Source of the DNA: Rheum nobile
Taxonomy: Eukaryota; Streptophyta; Magnoliopsida; Caryophyllales; Polygonaceae
Length of the DNA stretch: 64,000 bases
NCBI GenBank assembly: GCA_027886185.1
Contig: WOAB01000162.1
Span: 806,001 to 870,000, forward strand
Reading direction: 5' to 3'
Part shown: piece by piece, positions 11,398 through 24,421 of the stretch
Position numbering within the stretch: the stretch's first letter is position 1
Layout: each line of letters opens with the position of its first letter
The notes under the pieces: model-generated
What the model saw: the letters and a program-made list of their open reading frames with translations, nothing else
Databases searched by the model: none
Told to the model about the DNA's origin: nothing
Translations under genes and position numbers: made by a program

Positions 11398-14144
11398 TAC
11401 TTAGTGGATTAAGCATTCCCATTGCCCAACTTGCCAAAGTAAAAGTTGAAATTGTTGCTTGTTAAGTGCCTTGGTAAGGAGATCAGTTGGTTAATTATCT
11501 GTCCGGATTTGATTGGTGGCAATTTGACCTGTCTGAATTAAGTCATGCACAAAGTCACAATTAATCTCAACATACTTTGTATGCTCAAGGAAACTGGGTT
11601 TGCAGCAATATGTATAGCTGCTTGTCTATCATAGAAAAGTTACATACGTGTAAAATGTCTGACACCAAGAGAACGCAACAAAATTTTGAGCTAAACGATC
11701 TCACATCAAGCGGATGCCATGGACCTATATTCGGCCTCAGAAGATGAACAAGAACAATTGCTTGTTTATTAATCTTCCAGAAAATAGGGGATCGACCAAG
11801 TGTGACAAAATAGCCAGTGGTAGAGCGTTTGGTGATTGGACATGCACCCCAATCCGAGTCATAACAAGTAGTTATCTGTAGATCACTCTTAGTTGATAGA
11901 AGGAGACATTGCCCTGGTCAGATATATAAGGCGTCCAATCAACAGCCGATATCTGGTAGGGAATTTCTATGGCCGACTATCTGCTCAGGCTAGTTGGTGA
12001 CGTTGCTCTATGGGGATGTCGGTGGGCTTAGCAGCGAGCAAGCCGACTTTATAAAGTATGTAAAGTGTTTACTTGCGTTGAGAAAAAAACATGTCAGATG
12101 GACTTTGGGCAATCTCAATGCCTAAGAAGTACTTTAGAGTACCCAAATCCTTCATGTAGAAACACGGACTCAAGTACTTCTTAAAACAACAAATGGCAGA
12201 AGAGTCATTACCAACAATAATCAAGTCGTCAACGTAAATGAGGACCTGAATAGTGACAAAATTGTTGGTAAACGGGAACATAGAGTAATCAACTTTACTC
12301 TGTTCAAAGTCGAAGATCCTCAAAGCCGCAACGAGCTTGGCGTACCAGTTTTATGGGGAATGTCTTAGGCCGTACATGGACTTCTTCAAGTGAGAAATTT
12401 GTCTTGGAACGGCGCTCGTGTAGAAGGAGGCGGTGTGGCATCAGAACATGCTTGTGTTAGGCTAATTTGACACCGATTATGACGTCGGTTCAATGGAGGG
12501 AGGCGGTAGAAATGAGGAGGAGCTCCCCCTCACGCCAGAAGGTGGAGGTGGATATGGCATATCGTCAAATACTATCGGGTGAGGCGAAAGAGGCGGTCGG
12601 TGGAGGAGGGTTGACTAGGTTAGCATATGGGAATTGATCCTCATAAAATACTTCTCTGCTTGTAAAATATCCTTGGTCTCAAGATCATAAACGCGCCAAA
12701 CTTTCTTGCCTCAAGGGTAGCCAAGAAAAACGTACTTGCTGTTATGGGGTGCAAACTGTTGCGGTTTCTGGGTATTTGAGAGGCAAAGCAAAGACATCCA
12801 AATACATGAAAATGATCAAATAGAGGCACTCGGTTGTACGAAAGCTAGTAAGAAGTATGTCCTTACAATAATGGAGTTGGGGTCCGATTGATCAGATATG
12901 TTGCTGTAAGTACAGACTCATCTCAAAAATCAATTGGCAATTGAGCATGAAAATGAAATGAGCGTGCCACATTGAGATGATGATGCTTATGCTCAACCCT
13001 ACCATTCCGTTGAGGAGTATCAACACAAGAAGTCTTAAAGGAGCAGCGGAGGGGCATTGATTCGGTATAGTTGTCAGAATGAACACGTTGGACTTGGCGC
13101 TGAAACTGTGTAAGACAAGTGCACAGAATTACTTGAGCACAATTATAACTTCCGTTTTAGTGACTAACAAATAAACCCAAACGGGTCTACAATAATCATC
13201 ACCAATAGTTAAGAAGAAGTGGGCACCATTAGAAGAAGGTTTTCTATAATGCCCCAAACATCATAATGAACTAATTCAAACAACAATTCTGCTTCATTAG
13301 TGTTGACTGTTGACAGGGAAAGAACTTCTAGTTTGCATTGCTTTATGACAAGCATCACAAGGTTTTTCAAGGGAACTACTACTAAAAAATACTACAAAAA
13401 TAGAAGACAAAACTGAACCATACGGATGCCCAAATCGGCGATGCCACAAAGTAGAAGAAACATCAGATGAAGTTGCAGAAGAAGCACGCACCTCAGTGCC
13501 AAGCGCCCGAAGCCAGTACACCTTGCCCTATTGTTCATCCATGCCAATCACTATCCTTGAACGTATTCTCTATAATAACAAAGTTTTTCGGTTAAAAGAA
13601 CTAGGCATTGAAGAATACTAGTTAATGTGGAAAACAACAATAGATTGCAATGCAAATTTGTGATATATAAGACATTAAAGATTAATAGAGAGCCTAATTG
13701 CCTAAGTAAAGGCTTCTTGTTGGTCTGCATAGGAGATCTTTCCATCAGGCAAGACAACATAAATAGAATCAACAACAACAACATCCTGGAGTTGATCCTT
13801 GGCACCAGTCATGTGATAGGACTCTTGGGTATCAAGAATCGAAGGTAAAGCTGACTTCCCATAAATCGGATCAGTTCCAGATGAAGAATGTAAGTTGTTG
13901 AACAGATTAACCACAGTAGACCATTGATCATTAGAAAGAGTAAGTCTAAAGACACAATGATCCTGGTCGGTGAGAGTAGTGGTGGTGGCTGCGAAGGAGG
14001 CAGGCTGAACCGCGTTGACGACGCCACGACCAGCAGGCATTGGAGGCAACAAGGGAAGAGTGGTGTAAGGCGGTGGTTGATGGCAGCATTAGAGGTGTGA
14101 CGGTCGTGAGGTATGAAATTTTTTAGGGTTGTGTTTAGGAATAG
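11398..14144 (-). pseudogene. Copia gag-pol, degenerate
   Basis: On the minus strand, pieces come in Copia order from right to left. A gag-like region lies at about 14130-13700. The GAG-pre-integrase segment (LWHRRFGHPYGSVLSS) lies at 13521-13297. Integrase catalytic-core remnants lie at about 13190-12890, including the region around a mutated PQ-NG-E motif, and a C-terminal integrase piece at 12829-12641. RT with the YVDDLIIVGND active site lies at 12323-12069, and RNase H remnants at about 12060-11400. Frames change repeatedly and the first part of RT (about 12420-12640) is lost or scrambled. An intact polyprotein would make the VLP, protease, integrase and reverse transcriptase. This one cannot. 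Confidence 0.85.
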
Positions 14145-14345
14145 GCTCCGATACCATGTGAAAGATTTGAGAAACAAATATTTGGGAAAAACTTTCCTTG
14201 CTTTTTATTCAAAAATGATGAGAATTTATGCAAGTTTACAACTTTGCCTCCAAGTAAAGGATATAAAAAGATATACACAAAAGATATCAAATCCACAATT
14301 TTATCTTACACACGAAAACTCTATCATTAAGAGCCAATAGGTAAC

Positions 14346-16300
14346 ATGTATTGATAGGTGCTCATACATGATGAATCTCTTCATCACCCTAATTGGGTAC
14401 CGTCTTTAAGAACATGTTTCCTCCTTGTTCAAAATCAAAAAAGGTTTCACCCTTATTTTAATAAAGTTATAATTCACTTGCTTTATGGAAAATCTCGAGC
14501 TATAGTTCACTCAAGATGCACGAAAAACTTTGTTGCTAGGGTGCCTATAAGTTCGACCAAAAGGCTCTGAAACTTCTCACCTTTTGCTCGAGCGAATTAA
14601 TTTTTTGAAATCGAACGACCTCTCAATCTTGTGAAGTCTCAATATTCATAACTCCAAGCAAGAGTTCCATAAAATGCTCAGGAAAAAGTCAATTTTCTCT
14701 TGCAACCTCTATCGCAAACAAGAACACAATCACAAGCGCACAAACAAGAACACTCGATGATTTGGATCCAAATTAAAGAATAACTTAGCCAAGTTACCCT
14801 TTTCTTCTAAACTAAATATTATGAACGATTAACAATAGTATTTGTAGCAAAGAAACGAACGAAGCCAAGTCAATAGCACACAACAACATGTCAACCCACA
14901 TGCCATATCGCATAAATTCTATCTCTAAATGCATGAACATAAAAAAGATTATTAGAAAAATAACAACAAAATAGAATAGGCATACAACAACCCTTACATG
15001 TAGGTGATCGACCAAAGTTTCCGAGTTGACACACATAGTGCAGAGGCTCACCGAGGTGACTCATAGCTCAAATTGACTCGCCAATGCATAACCCTTTTGA
15101 AGAGACAATGAAAGAAGAGTAACAAGATCCATATATAGGGTGTGTTCGCTTGCTGATTTAAATCCAGTATAATGTGATTTTAAAAATAAAAAATTATCAT
15201 GAAAATCGGGATTGAGGGAATTTGATGTGATTGAAATGACTTTTATTTAAGTACAAAATTAAAAAATAGCTTATCATCATTTCAACACCGAACATTCATT
15301 ACCACTTTTAAGCCATTATAATAAATTGTAATGAAGAATGTTCTAGTAGTCGAACGGGGCCATAAGCTCTGAATGCACTAAAAAGCAATCAAATTTTAGC
15401 AATGGAGAACCGAAAAACTGAGGCTAGGTCGTGTAAAAAAGGATGTCTAAACACAAGGAAAACCAAGGATGAGTAGGAAAAAATAGCAAGGAAAACAAGT
15501 GTCTAGTAACAAGAGAATGCAATGCACAATTTTCCTAAAATTGATGAACTAAGTTAATGCAAAGTTTCAAAAGCATAAACACATACACGATTTCACACAA
15601 TTTGAAACTAACACAATGAGGCTTAATTTAATAAGATAAGCGTGATCATGATAGAAGTGTAATCACGTAGGCAACAAAGTGTAGACAAGCAAAATTTTCA
15701 GCAAGCATGCAATGTCCAACACGGCTAGAAGCAAAGGTTGAGCGACTCTAGTTCCAAATCTAGGCACTAGCAAAATCACGATTAGGGAGTCAAAATTGTT
15801 TTATTTAAAGTTTAAAACTGATCAAAAAGTGTATTCTAATTCCAATTCTGCGTGGTGTAAAGAGTCGAACACAACTTGTACTATAGGGTTTTCGTATTTT
15901 TGGTAGTGTGAATAATAGCTACGCATATTTTTTTAACTAAGAAGAAACTAATTAATGAAAGGAAAAAATTAACTGAAAGAATGTAGACAAAGGATATATA
16001 TATATATACTGTTTGTCTAACCTATGTCCTTATGGTATATGTTAAGAATTTCTATTAAGAAATATAAACCTTAAATAAGAAAGGATAAACCCATTTAAAA
16101 ATAAATAAAAATTCTAAAAAACTAACACATAATTAAAACTTTCTATATAAGAGATCTTAAGAAAAACCGATATATAAAGATAATATTAGGTAAAACAAAT
16201 TTCATAGCAGAACGAAAATACTAATAAAGAGCATCGGATTGAGAGAAATAAATGGCTAGATTTGTAATTTCGGACTTATGGGAGAGAATACATGAGATTA
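14346..16300. other. Gene-free repeat-like DNA with one MITE-like block
   Basis: No coding domains were seen. Within it, 15137-15362 is MITE-like: it opens GGTGTGTTCG and closes with the near complement tcgaacggggcc, with an AT-rich core. The rest is AT-rich sequence without recognisable structure apart from a short (TA)n at about 15996-16008. Confidence 0.5.
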
Positions 16301-16439
16301 TAATTGATGGAAATATGTTTCCTAAAATTAAGGAGGTTGTTTCCAAAATTGAATAAAAATAAAAATAATACAAGATATCCAACAAATTAGGATAATGATT
16401 TTTCTCACATTCTTTCTCCTATTTTCTAATCATCCATTA

Positions 16440-19400
16440 CTCAAACGTTTTAATCATCCTCCCTATTTCCTGTAAAATTATAATCAAGATTACAAGCCGA
16501 ATCTTCTGTGACTAAATTATGTTACCAATATTTTTACCACTAATATTATTAGTACACGTGGATATGTAAATGAATAATTAAAAAAATTGATAAAACTAAA
16601 AAAATTAATATACAAAATTAACAAAAAAACATTACTTTCCTTTCTTTTCAGTGGAATCAACACCGTTTCAATTAGCATTAATTTCTCCCTCTTAGGCTTC
16701 GAACATGTCTGCAATCCATGATTGCTTCTTCGCTTCTTCTCCTATATATCGTGCTTGTTCGGTTCTAATTGGGAGGTAATTTGTTTAATTTGGACTGGTA
16801 GGAACCGAAAGCAGCATCGACGAAGAAAAATAGGGCTCTCAATTTTTGGGTATGTTAGAAGAGAATTTGAACGCACAATCGGAAGCGGTATCTATAGCTT
16901 GTCTGCAATTGGGTTTACGTTTGACGACGCCAAGCATACCATGATGCCCAGGTTATTGCTTGCAGAAGACCAATCTCAAATTTCTTGAATTTCTCATTTA
17001 CGAACGTCCTCCTATACTGATGGTTGCTTAAATGTTGATTCAATATAAAGCTTTCAAGTTTTGCTACTAAAAAAACAAATAAACACCCAATTTATTTCTT
17101 ATTCTATAAAATCTCTCAATTGTTAAATGACTATCCACGTGTACCAATAATATTAGTGGTAAAAATATTAGTAACACGATTTAGTCACAGAAGATTTGGC
17201 TTGCCAAGATTATAGCTAATAAATTTAAACCAATACTTCCAAGATTGATACACCCTCTCGAAGGGGCTTTTGTTGAAGGTAGACTGATCCAAGACAATAT
17301 TTTAATAGCTCATGCTCATTTCATAAAAAGAAATCCGAAAAAGTAGGGTGGATGCCGATCAAAATTGATATGGAAAAATCCTATGTTAGAATTAGATGAG
17401 ATTTCATTGAACTCATTCTACACCAGTTTGGTTTCCACGAGAAATTTATACGTCTTGTTATGGCATGCATCACCACATCATCATGCTCAATCTTAGTCAA
17501 TAATGAACCTGGAGAAATTATTAATCCTACGTGTGGCATAAGGCAAGGGGACCCCATGGCCCATATATTTTTGTTCTTGCTAAGCACCTAGAAAGAACCC
17601 TGACAAATGAATATGAAAAATCGAATGCAAAAAGTGGTATCCGCCAAGTCATAAATGGCACACTAATTCATTTCTTAAACTTTGTCAACGACACACTCAT
17701 TATGGCTGAACATTCGCCAAGTCAGAAACCAAATGCAAGAACTTCATGTATGACTTCTCATATAAAATTGTATGACTATTAATTATCATAAAAGCTCTGT
17801 ACAATTCTCAAATAATGTGACCACTCAATTATCAAATACAATAAAGAACATCCTTTAAGTGCCATTAACTAAGAGCTGGAGAAATATCTAGGCATCTTGA
17901 TTATTAGAGACAGGGTGACTAATGCCACTTTTCAAGAAGCCCTAGATTCATTAAAAAAAAAACAGCTTTCTAAGTGGAAAGCTAATACACTTTCTCAAGC
18001 AGGACAGTTCGTGTTAATCTAACTTATTGTCAAAAGTTAATCTTTTTGATGCAAAGTTTCCTATTACATAAAGGGGTTTTGGAACAAGTAGACAAGATCA
18101 ATAAGATGTTCTTTTATCACAAAATGAATACGTTCGGTTTCCATCCCTTTATTAGTTAGGACCGCATTTGCACCCCAAAATCTGAAGATAGGTTAGATTT
18201 CAGAACCGCTGAAGTATGCAATCAGTCGTCACAAATAAAGTTACTCTGAAAACTTCTCACTGCCCCAGATAATATGTAGGTACGTGTGATACAAGAGAAA
18301 TACTATAAGCAAATTACTCTGTTTAGTATCAAGAAACTTCTCTTAGCAGTTTGCTAGACTATTGAGCCTACGAAAGGAATTCAAGAAGGACCTAAGATGA
18401 CAAATTGGTAATGGCTCATGTATTGACTTTTGGAATGATATATGGGTCCACACTCAATCTCTGAATGATGAGATGGGCTTTGCACTATAGGATCAAAAGT
18501 ATGTGATTTTTTTACAACAAAAAAGGATGGAACATTAATATGGTTAGTGAGTGTTTACATGTCAACATCGTGGAGGAAATTAAAAACTTCGTTATACCCC
18601 TCTACTATATTGAGAATAGACTTTTTGGACAACTAGCTGCAAACGATCGTTATTGTGTGAGTTTACAGCCAAATCACTAAATTTCGACTGCCTAGGGACA
18701 AACCAACAAAATCTGGATTGGATATGGAAACTAAAAATGCCCCCTAAAGTTAAGCACGTTATGTGGAAGGCATGCTCTGATTGCCTTCCTACCACAAAGC
18801 GCTTTAATAGACACTACAATAAAGTTCCAAAACAATGTAGCCTATGTAAGGAAGCTGATGAAGACTTGAACCATTTGTTCTTTTATTACAAGTACACAAC
18901 GTCGATTATGTATGAAACAGGCCGTATTCTACATGAAAATATCAACCCAACAATACTCACATATAGTTTCACGAACAATCTAAACTATAATAGAACATCG
19001 GTGACCAACTTTGAACTTGTATGCTTTACCCGGTGGCACATATGGTCCCATAGAAATAGAGAATTTTTTTAGAAATTCAACAACAGAGACATGTACTTTT
19101 TCTTTCTTTAAGGGGATTCATGATTATCCATGAATTGCGGAAGTATGTGTAGCTTACAAATTTCTTAGAATGGCAAAACATGAACACAAGCAACTGAAAA
19201 AATTACGATCTTGCCAACATGTTACATGGAAAAAGCCCACAAATGGACACATTAACCTAACTTCGACGCATACAGGGTTGGTAGTGGGGAGTGTCACATA
19301 GGTTACATACTTAGGGATGAATATCATTATGTTGTTAGTATAGAAAGACAACAAATCACTCCTGCTTCAGTTTTGCAGGAGGAGGCCACTACTATGTGGC

Positions 19401-19700
19401 TCGGGGTGGCCCAGGAGTTGAAGGAGACAACTTGTCTGTAATAAATATACTATAAGGAAAATGGGATACACCTTGGGAGATTGCGATGTTGATTGCTGAT
19501 GTTCGCAAGTTCCTAACATATTTTGATGACGTCAAAATTCAACACTTTATAGAGAGGCGAATCAAGCGGCAAATTTCTTAGCATCTAGAAATTGTAATAT
19601 AGAGTTATTTAGATTGCATTTTTTAGATTGCGTCATAGGCTTAGCAGGGAACCTTCACCCGATGTTAAAGGAATTTCTTAACATCATTCATATGGATGAC
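16440..19700 (+). pseudogene. LINE (L1-type) ORF2 remnant, split by a MITE
   Basis: Reverse-transcriptase motifs appear in order. PISCKIIIKII just before the MITE continues after it as ANKFKPILPRL (17205 on). Then come AFVEGRLIQDNILIAHAHF, a decayed IDMEKSYVRIRWDF, GIRQGDP (about 17540) and FVNDTLIMAE (about 17680), which is the FADDTLI active site with A and the first D altered. KYLGILIIRDRVTNATFQEA lies near 17890. A zf-RVT domain (WIWKLKMPPKVKHVMWKACS, then C-x2-C and H) spans 18690-18890, followed by an RNase H-like tail to about 19650. There are many stops and frameshifts and no activity is possible. An intact ORF2 would do target-primed reverse transcription. Confidence 0.85.
16493..17204. 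mobile_element. Mutator-like non-autonomous element (MITE) with ~65-bp TIRs
   Basis: The first ~65 bp (CAAGCCGAATCTTCTGTGAC, then the ttaccactaatattatta region) return as an inverted copy at 17138-17204 with about five mismatches. The direct repeat CAAGATTA flanks both sides (16485-16492 and 17205-17212). It interrupts the LINE reading frame exactly at KII/ANK, which confirms the insertion. Long TIRs and an 8-9 bp duplication fit Mutator-like elements. The core carries an 88-codon open stretch at 16722-16988 (+) that I do not recognise. It may be a captured fragment. Confidence 0.85.
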
Positions 19701-19929
19701 TTAGGTTGGACCTTCCTCAGGAAGGCAACCTATTTTTTACTATGTAAAAAAACATCATCCTCCCCATTTCATTCTCATCTAACTTTTATCCGTGTTCAGG
19801 CCAAAACGAATACTTTTCCTATTAGATATGAATATCGTCATATGTTGGTATGAATATCTCTATTTGTTTATTGTGATTTTTGTATTTTAGTGTATATTAA
19901 ATAAATACTCTTGTTATTAATTTATAACA

Positions 19930-20230
19930 TCGTCCTATATTTGTGTGAATATCACCACTTAAAGACATGAATATCAATACTTAAAAACATGAATATCACA
20001 ACTTAAAGATATAAATATCACCACCCAATTACATGAATAACACCATCCAAAAACATGAATATCATCACCCACATAATGAATATCATCATCCAATTACATA
20101 AATATCACCACCCAAATACATGAATATCGTTATCCATGAATATCATCACCCAATTACATAAAATCACCGTCGATATCCACTATCGTGAATATCACCATCT
20201 ATTATCATGAATTTCACCTTTGAATATGAT
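19930..20230. repeat. Degenerate 'gaatatcaccacccaatta' phrase repeat
   Basis: About 15 copies of variants of ATGAATATCACCACCCAA, often followed by TTACAT, with spacing of about 18-30 bp. The same words appear in reverse complement at 43340-44230. No coding potential. Confidence 0.8.
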
Positions 20231-20289
20231 TTTTTTAATGCTTCAATGGCATTTAAGAATGGAAAGAACACTATCGAGTTAACAGTGGG

Positions 20290-20640
20290 TGTGGCAACAT
20301 TGACCGAAGGCGAAGAGGCATGGAGCAGAGAGGAGGCAAAGCGGCATGGAGCGAAGAGGAGGCGTAGGCGGAGGTAGATCGGTGTGAAGTAGAGTCGGAG
20401 GCAGATCAGTGTGAAGCAGAGTCAGAGGCAGATCGATGTGAAGTGCAGTCGGAGGCAAATCGGTGCAAAGTGGAGTCGGAGCAACCTGGAGTCAAGTCGA
20501 AGGCGGAGCGACCTAGAGAGGAGTTGGAGTGGCCTAGAGTGGAGGAGGAGGTGTAGCAGTCTAGAGCGGATTCCGAGGTGGACTGGCCTGTAGCGGAGGT
20601 GGAGCAGCCTAGAGTGGAGTCGGAGTCCAAGTTCTTTGAA
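20290..20640. repeat. GC-rich degenerate repeat (gtcggaggcagatcgg words)
   Basis: Words such as gtggagtcggagg, gcagatcggtgtgaag and gcctagagtgga recur at about 18-30 bp. Open frames across it on both strands are by-products of the repeat. A similar motif set (cttcgacctcgactg) occurs in the opposite orientation at 42530-42710. Confidence 0.6.
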
Positions 20641-20659
20641 TAGACGAATGTCGATGAAA

Positions 20660-21271
20660 GAGAAGATTGAAATTGTATGGGAATAAAAATCATTCCCATG
20701 ATTTTGTTACTTATTTAATTCTAGGTTGGAGAGAGAAAATCTCCTAAAAATCTCCACTATGAATTATTGAGTGGAATTCTCTCAAGAATCTCATTTGAAT
20801 GAAACATGTGGTAACTAATAAGGAGCGCGATTGTAGGGATTTTGTATTGTAACGTTTGAAGAAAATGTAATTCCTATATATGTCTAGTTTGAAGTAAGAA
20901 AACACACGATTTTCAGCATAAGCAAGTCTAATACAAACACTCTAAAGTTTTGAATAATCTTCTACAATTTGATACTCTATTTCGTGAGTTTAGGGGTTAA
21001 TCAAGTAACCCATCATCATTTTGCTCATTGTTTTCCACATCCTACATATTTTCAGGGAAGTTTACATTCAAATCGTTATATTTCTATTCATATACTGCTT
21101 AACTTACATAATCGTTTAAGAGGAGCATTTTTTGACATTATCTTTTTGACATTTCACATTTTTCATTCCTTTATCACTACTTGTTACGATCTGTCATTAC
21201 CTTGCGTCCATCATTTTGGCTATTTACCTCTCAAATCAGCATCTTTAGCGAGTGTTAACTGGCCCCGAACA
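20660..21271 (+). repeat. Presumed left LTR of outer Gypsy element (5' border unknown)
   Basis: The only firm border is the 3' one. CCCCGAACA ends at 21271 and is followed, after two bases, by a PBS. No second LTR copy is visible in the window, so the start is a guess. Confidence 0.4.
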
Positions 21272-21273
21272 AT

Positions 21274-21288
21274 TGGCGCCCACCGTGG
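21274..21288 (+). other. Primer-binding site of outer Gypsy element
   Basis: tggcgcccaccgtgg follows the presumed LTR end by two bases. It is the complement-type PBS seen in Tat/Athila-like elements and matches the inner element's PBS at 40570-40581 (-). Confidence 0.75.
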
Positions 21289-22039
21289 AACTATAGCCAA
21301 TATATACATCCTAAACCCCAGATCCAATCTACCTTTCTAGGAAAAACCATAGATAACAAAACACCATCAATAACCAAGTCCTAGTTAACGATCCAATTCC
21401 TCAGGTGATAACCGACCCAAATCTCAAAATCCACCCTAACTAGGGAAATGAAGATAACCTCAAAAACTTGGACGACCATGGGAATAGGGACAATCAACCC
21501 AATGCCTACCAAAAGCGTTAGTGAGACGAATCATCCAGACTTGACTCTTTATAGGAAACTCTTAGCCAGCAGATAGCCCAATCCGACGACAGGTTGGCGA
21601 ATTTAATGCTTGAAAATGAAAGATTAGGTTTGTAGGTACAGGACACACAGGCTGAGCCGACTCGAGTCTAAAGCCAATATGTCTCAGGCCCCGACAACAT
21701 AGTTAGGTGTTTGGACATTGACAACGTTGTTGTGGATCCCTACTTTACAATTTCATGCCCCGTGGCATATCCAGGAGTCGCAAGAGGATCAGGGAGTCAA
21801 CCCTTCACTCCTACCCCTAGACAAGCAACATTCATAGTACCAACAATGGGGGTGGCACATGGAACAACAATGATGAGATAGGCCACAACGCAACCCGACG
21901 ACACATTATATTGCGCAGCGCTGGTCAAGGCGGGACCTTTGAAGATGAGCTCGGGAGGAAGCTCCTTGACAAGCTGAAGGAGTTGGATGCCAAGATCACT
22001 CAAATCCTGACGTCCCACGTCCCATTTAAGAGGAACTAG

Positions 22040-22489
22040 ATGATTTTTACGTTCAAACTCGTTCATTGAAACGATTGGAGTATAGCCTCGTCTATCAATC
22101 TCATCAATTTGTTCAAGATCCAGTTTGCTAGTAGCCTTCGCCTCATCAAGCTGTCCAACGACCTATATCGGCTAGTTTAGAGACAAAACGAGTCGCTTCC
22201 AGGCTATCTCAACATGTTCAATAAAGAGAAAGTTTATATCCCACATCATGACATCTCAACGACTATCGAGGCCTTTTGGTGCGGTATGTATGGAAGCAAT
22301 GACTTTCATGCTGAATTGACCAAATACATGTGCCAAACGTTCGAAGACGTGCAAGCCAAGTCTCCATCTAAAATCCGACCAGATGAGGACGATGATTCTA
22401 GACAAGTGTCTCCCGCACACAACAAGACAGAGAAAAAGAACAGCTAGAGGGATGCACACCATTATCCCTATGCGCGCCCACAACATGCG
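22040..22489 (+). pseudogene. Gag fragment of outer Gypsy element (part 1)
   Basis: The frame ending at 22447 reads YLNMFNKEKVYIPHHDISTT, then FEDVQAKSPSKIRPDEDDDS. It aligns residue for residue with the inner Tat gag (YLNRYNKEKVAIPHCDVTTS, FEDVQAKTMAEVRLEEDRES). Upstream, to about 21420, further gag-like sequence is scrambled by stops. The fragment stops at the CAATC duplication where the LTR complex was inserted, and gag resumes at 31054. Confidence 0.85.
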
Positions 22490-22494
22490 CAATC

Positions 22495-23100
22495 TGTAAC
22501 ACCCCCGATTTATACCGGTAGTGTCACACGCCAGTGACCTCAGACATTACCGTCCGAAGCCACCCTAGGCTTTAATCAGAACAATTAATCTTAAATAAAC
22601 ATGTTAAACAATGAAGGATTAAACAGCGGAAGACATTTTCATATAAACCTCAATACTTTTATTAAAAGATTTCTCCCAATACGAGAGGAGTGTTTTACAA
22701 CAGAGTGAAATCACAGCGGAAAACTTATAAGTTACACAACGGAAGACTTTAAGACGCGTTTGGCAACTCTCTTTGGGAAAGCAAGACGCGTTTGGCAAAA
22801 TTCGGAATTTCTGTAACGTATATGACCTCTGTAAAAATTCCTAAGCCTTGGAAAATACATTCGATGTATTCTGGAAGCTTAGAATATTTGTTTGGGTACA
22901 CATATTTATTTATCCGGGGTTTAAACCCATGCCCAACCTTTCCCCGAGTAATTAGGCGCGAAAAAGGGAATTCCGCGACCGCGGCAGAGCCACCGCGACC
23001 GCGGAATAATCGTGTATAGCAAGGCGGGACATTTGATTTTTTCCGCGACCGCGGTGCAGGTTCCGCGATCCCGGAAAACTCCAACACGCCAGCTCTCCTT
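22495..23100 (-). repeat. Rearranged LTR remnant with internal inversion
   Basis: 22495-22750 matches the first ~255 bp of the full LTR at 23315. Then 22763-23100 is an inverted copy of the other end of the LTR (25401-25738). The junction shows AAGACGCGTTTGGCAA twice, 33 bp apart, which suggests a template-switch or microhomology event. About 1.8 kb of the LTR middle is missing. Confidence 0.85.
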
Positions 23101-23298
23101 CGACATATTATAAACCAGTTATAAATAGCTTTTGAAGTTCAAATAGCTAAATCATTAGTTTAAATTAAATTTCAAGAGATAATTAAAAATAAATTGATTC
23201 TGAAAACTCCTTCTTAAAGGAAAACAGGTTGGAAATAATAATAAAAAAATTCGAAAATTTTCAAACCTAACAATAGGCCAAGAATTTTAAAAACCATT

Positions 23299-23310
23299 GC
23301 TCTGATACCA
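23299..23310 (-). other. Primer-binding site (initiator Met tRNA type)
   Basis: On the minus strand this reads TGGTATCAGAGC, a perfect plant initiator-Met-type PBS, four bases from the LTR edge at 23315. It marks 23315-25781 as a 5'-type LTR for the short internal piece to its left. Confidence 0.85.
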
Positions 23311-24239
23311 TAATTGTAACACCCCCGATTTATACCGGTAGTGTCACATGCCAGTGACCTCAGACATTACCGTCCGAAACCACCCTAGGCTTTAATCGGA
23401 ACAATTAATCTTAAATAAACATGTTAAACAACGAAGGATTAAACAACGGAAGACATTTTCATATAAACCTCAATACTTTTATTAAAAGATTTCTCCCAAT
23501 ACGAGAGGAGTGTTTTACAACAGAGTGAAATCACAGCGGAAAACTTATAAATTACACAACGGAATACTTTAAGAATAAACCTAATACATGACTAGGTTAT
23601 AAAAATACATATTAAAGTAATACTTAACGATCTTGAAATACCGGCACTTAAATCTGCGACTGCAAGTCTCTTCTTCAATTTGTTTACTTCAAGTCCTCAG
23701 GAACCAACCACTGATGTGCCGTATAAGACGGATGACACCAGCCAACCATGCAAGGAATAAAACCCGGTTGGTTAGTCTAATGAAAGACTATGCAAGGGTG
23801 AAAACAGATGGTTCTAGTGATCGTAACCGTTTAGTATCATTGTCCCTCGAATAACAACCGAAGGAACGATATATAACCTGGAACTTTCACGGAATGATTA
23901 AAGTTTAGACAAGCACTAAAAGAAATTAGCCTTATCGGAAACGTATGAAGAGAAGACTCCAAAAGATTGAGTCTTACGGGAAAGTATGACAAATGTTTGG
24001 GAACTTTATAATATCACACAAGCGTTTAAAAAGACTTGACCATTTGGGTCCACGACCAACCTCACCGCGTAATGCGAGTTCATATTTGGAAGGAGGACTT
24101 ACTCTAATCGAAGTCCAGGCGGTTTCCACGTTGTACTCCTTGCCCGAGGGTATATTAATTATGTGCATAATCACACTTATCTTATTTAATTCCAAAACGC
24201 ACATTTACGTTATAAGCTTTTATCATATAAATATATCAT

Positions 24240-24421
24240 CTCGAGTAACTACGAAAGTTTATGATATCGAGTAACTACGAAAGTTTACGATATCGAGTAA
24301 CTACGAAAGTTTACGATCTCGAGTGACTACGAAAGTTTATGATCTTGAGTGACTACGAAAGTTTATGATCTCGAGTGACTACGAAAGTTTACGATCTCGA
24401 ATGACTACGAAAGTTTACGAT
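24240..24421. repeat. 26-bp minisatellite in LTR, seven copies
   Basis: Seven tandem copies of a 26-bp unit around GAGTGACTACGAAAGTTTAC with few differences. The sister LTR has six copies at 29511-29667. Confidence 0.9.

Larger units (their letters stand above)
9399..14345 (-). mobile_element. Copia LTR retrotransposon remnant, interrupted by hAT
   Basis: Two related terminal segments frame Copia coding remnants. The segment 9399-9550 (ttccttgctttttcattgaa, then acaagttta, then aactctatcat) matches 14157-14330 with mismatches. Immediately left of the right-hand LTR, 14145-14156 (gctccgatacca) reads on the minus strand as a primer-binding site for initiator Met tRNA with one mismatch. So the element runs right to left: 5' LTR at right, gag, protease, integrase, RT, RNase H, and 3' LTR at left. 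The left LTR is split by the hAT at 9551-11389. Outer edges are approximate. Confidence 0.75.

Noticed and set aside
20406..20699. Ser/Thr-rich open frame (-)
   Set aside because: Product of a degenerate GC-rich repeat, no domain.
24240..24421. CRISPR-like array
   Set aside because: Units are contiguous 26-bp repeats without unique spacers, in a plant LTR.
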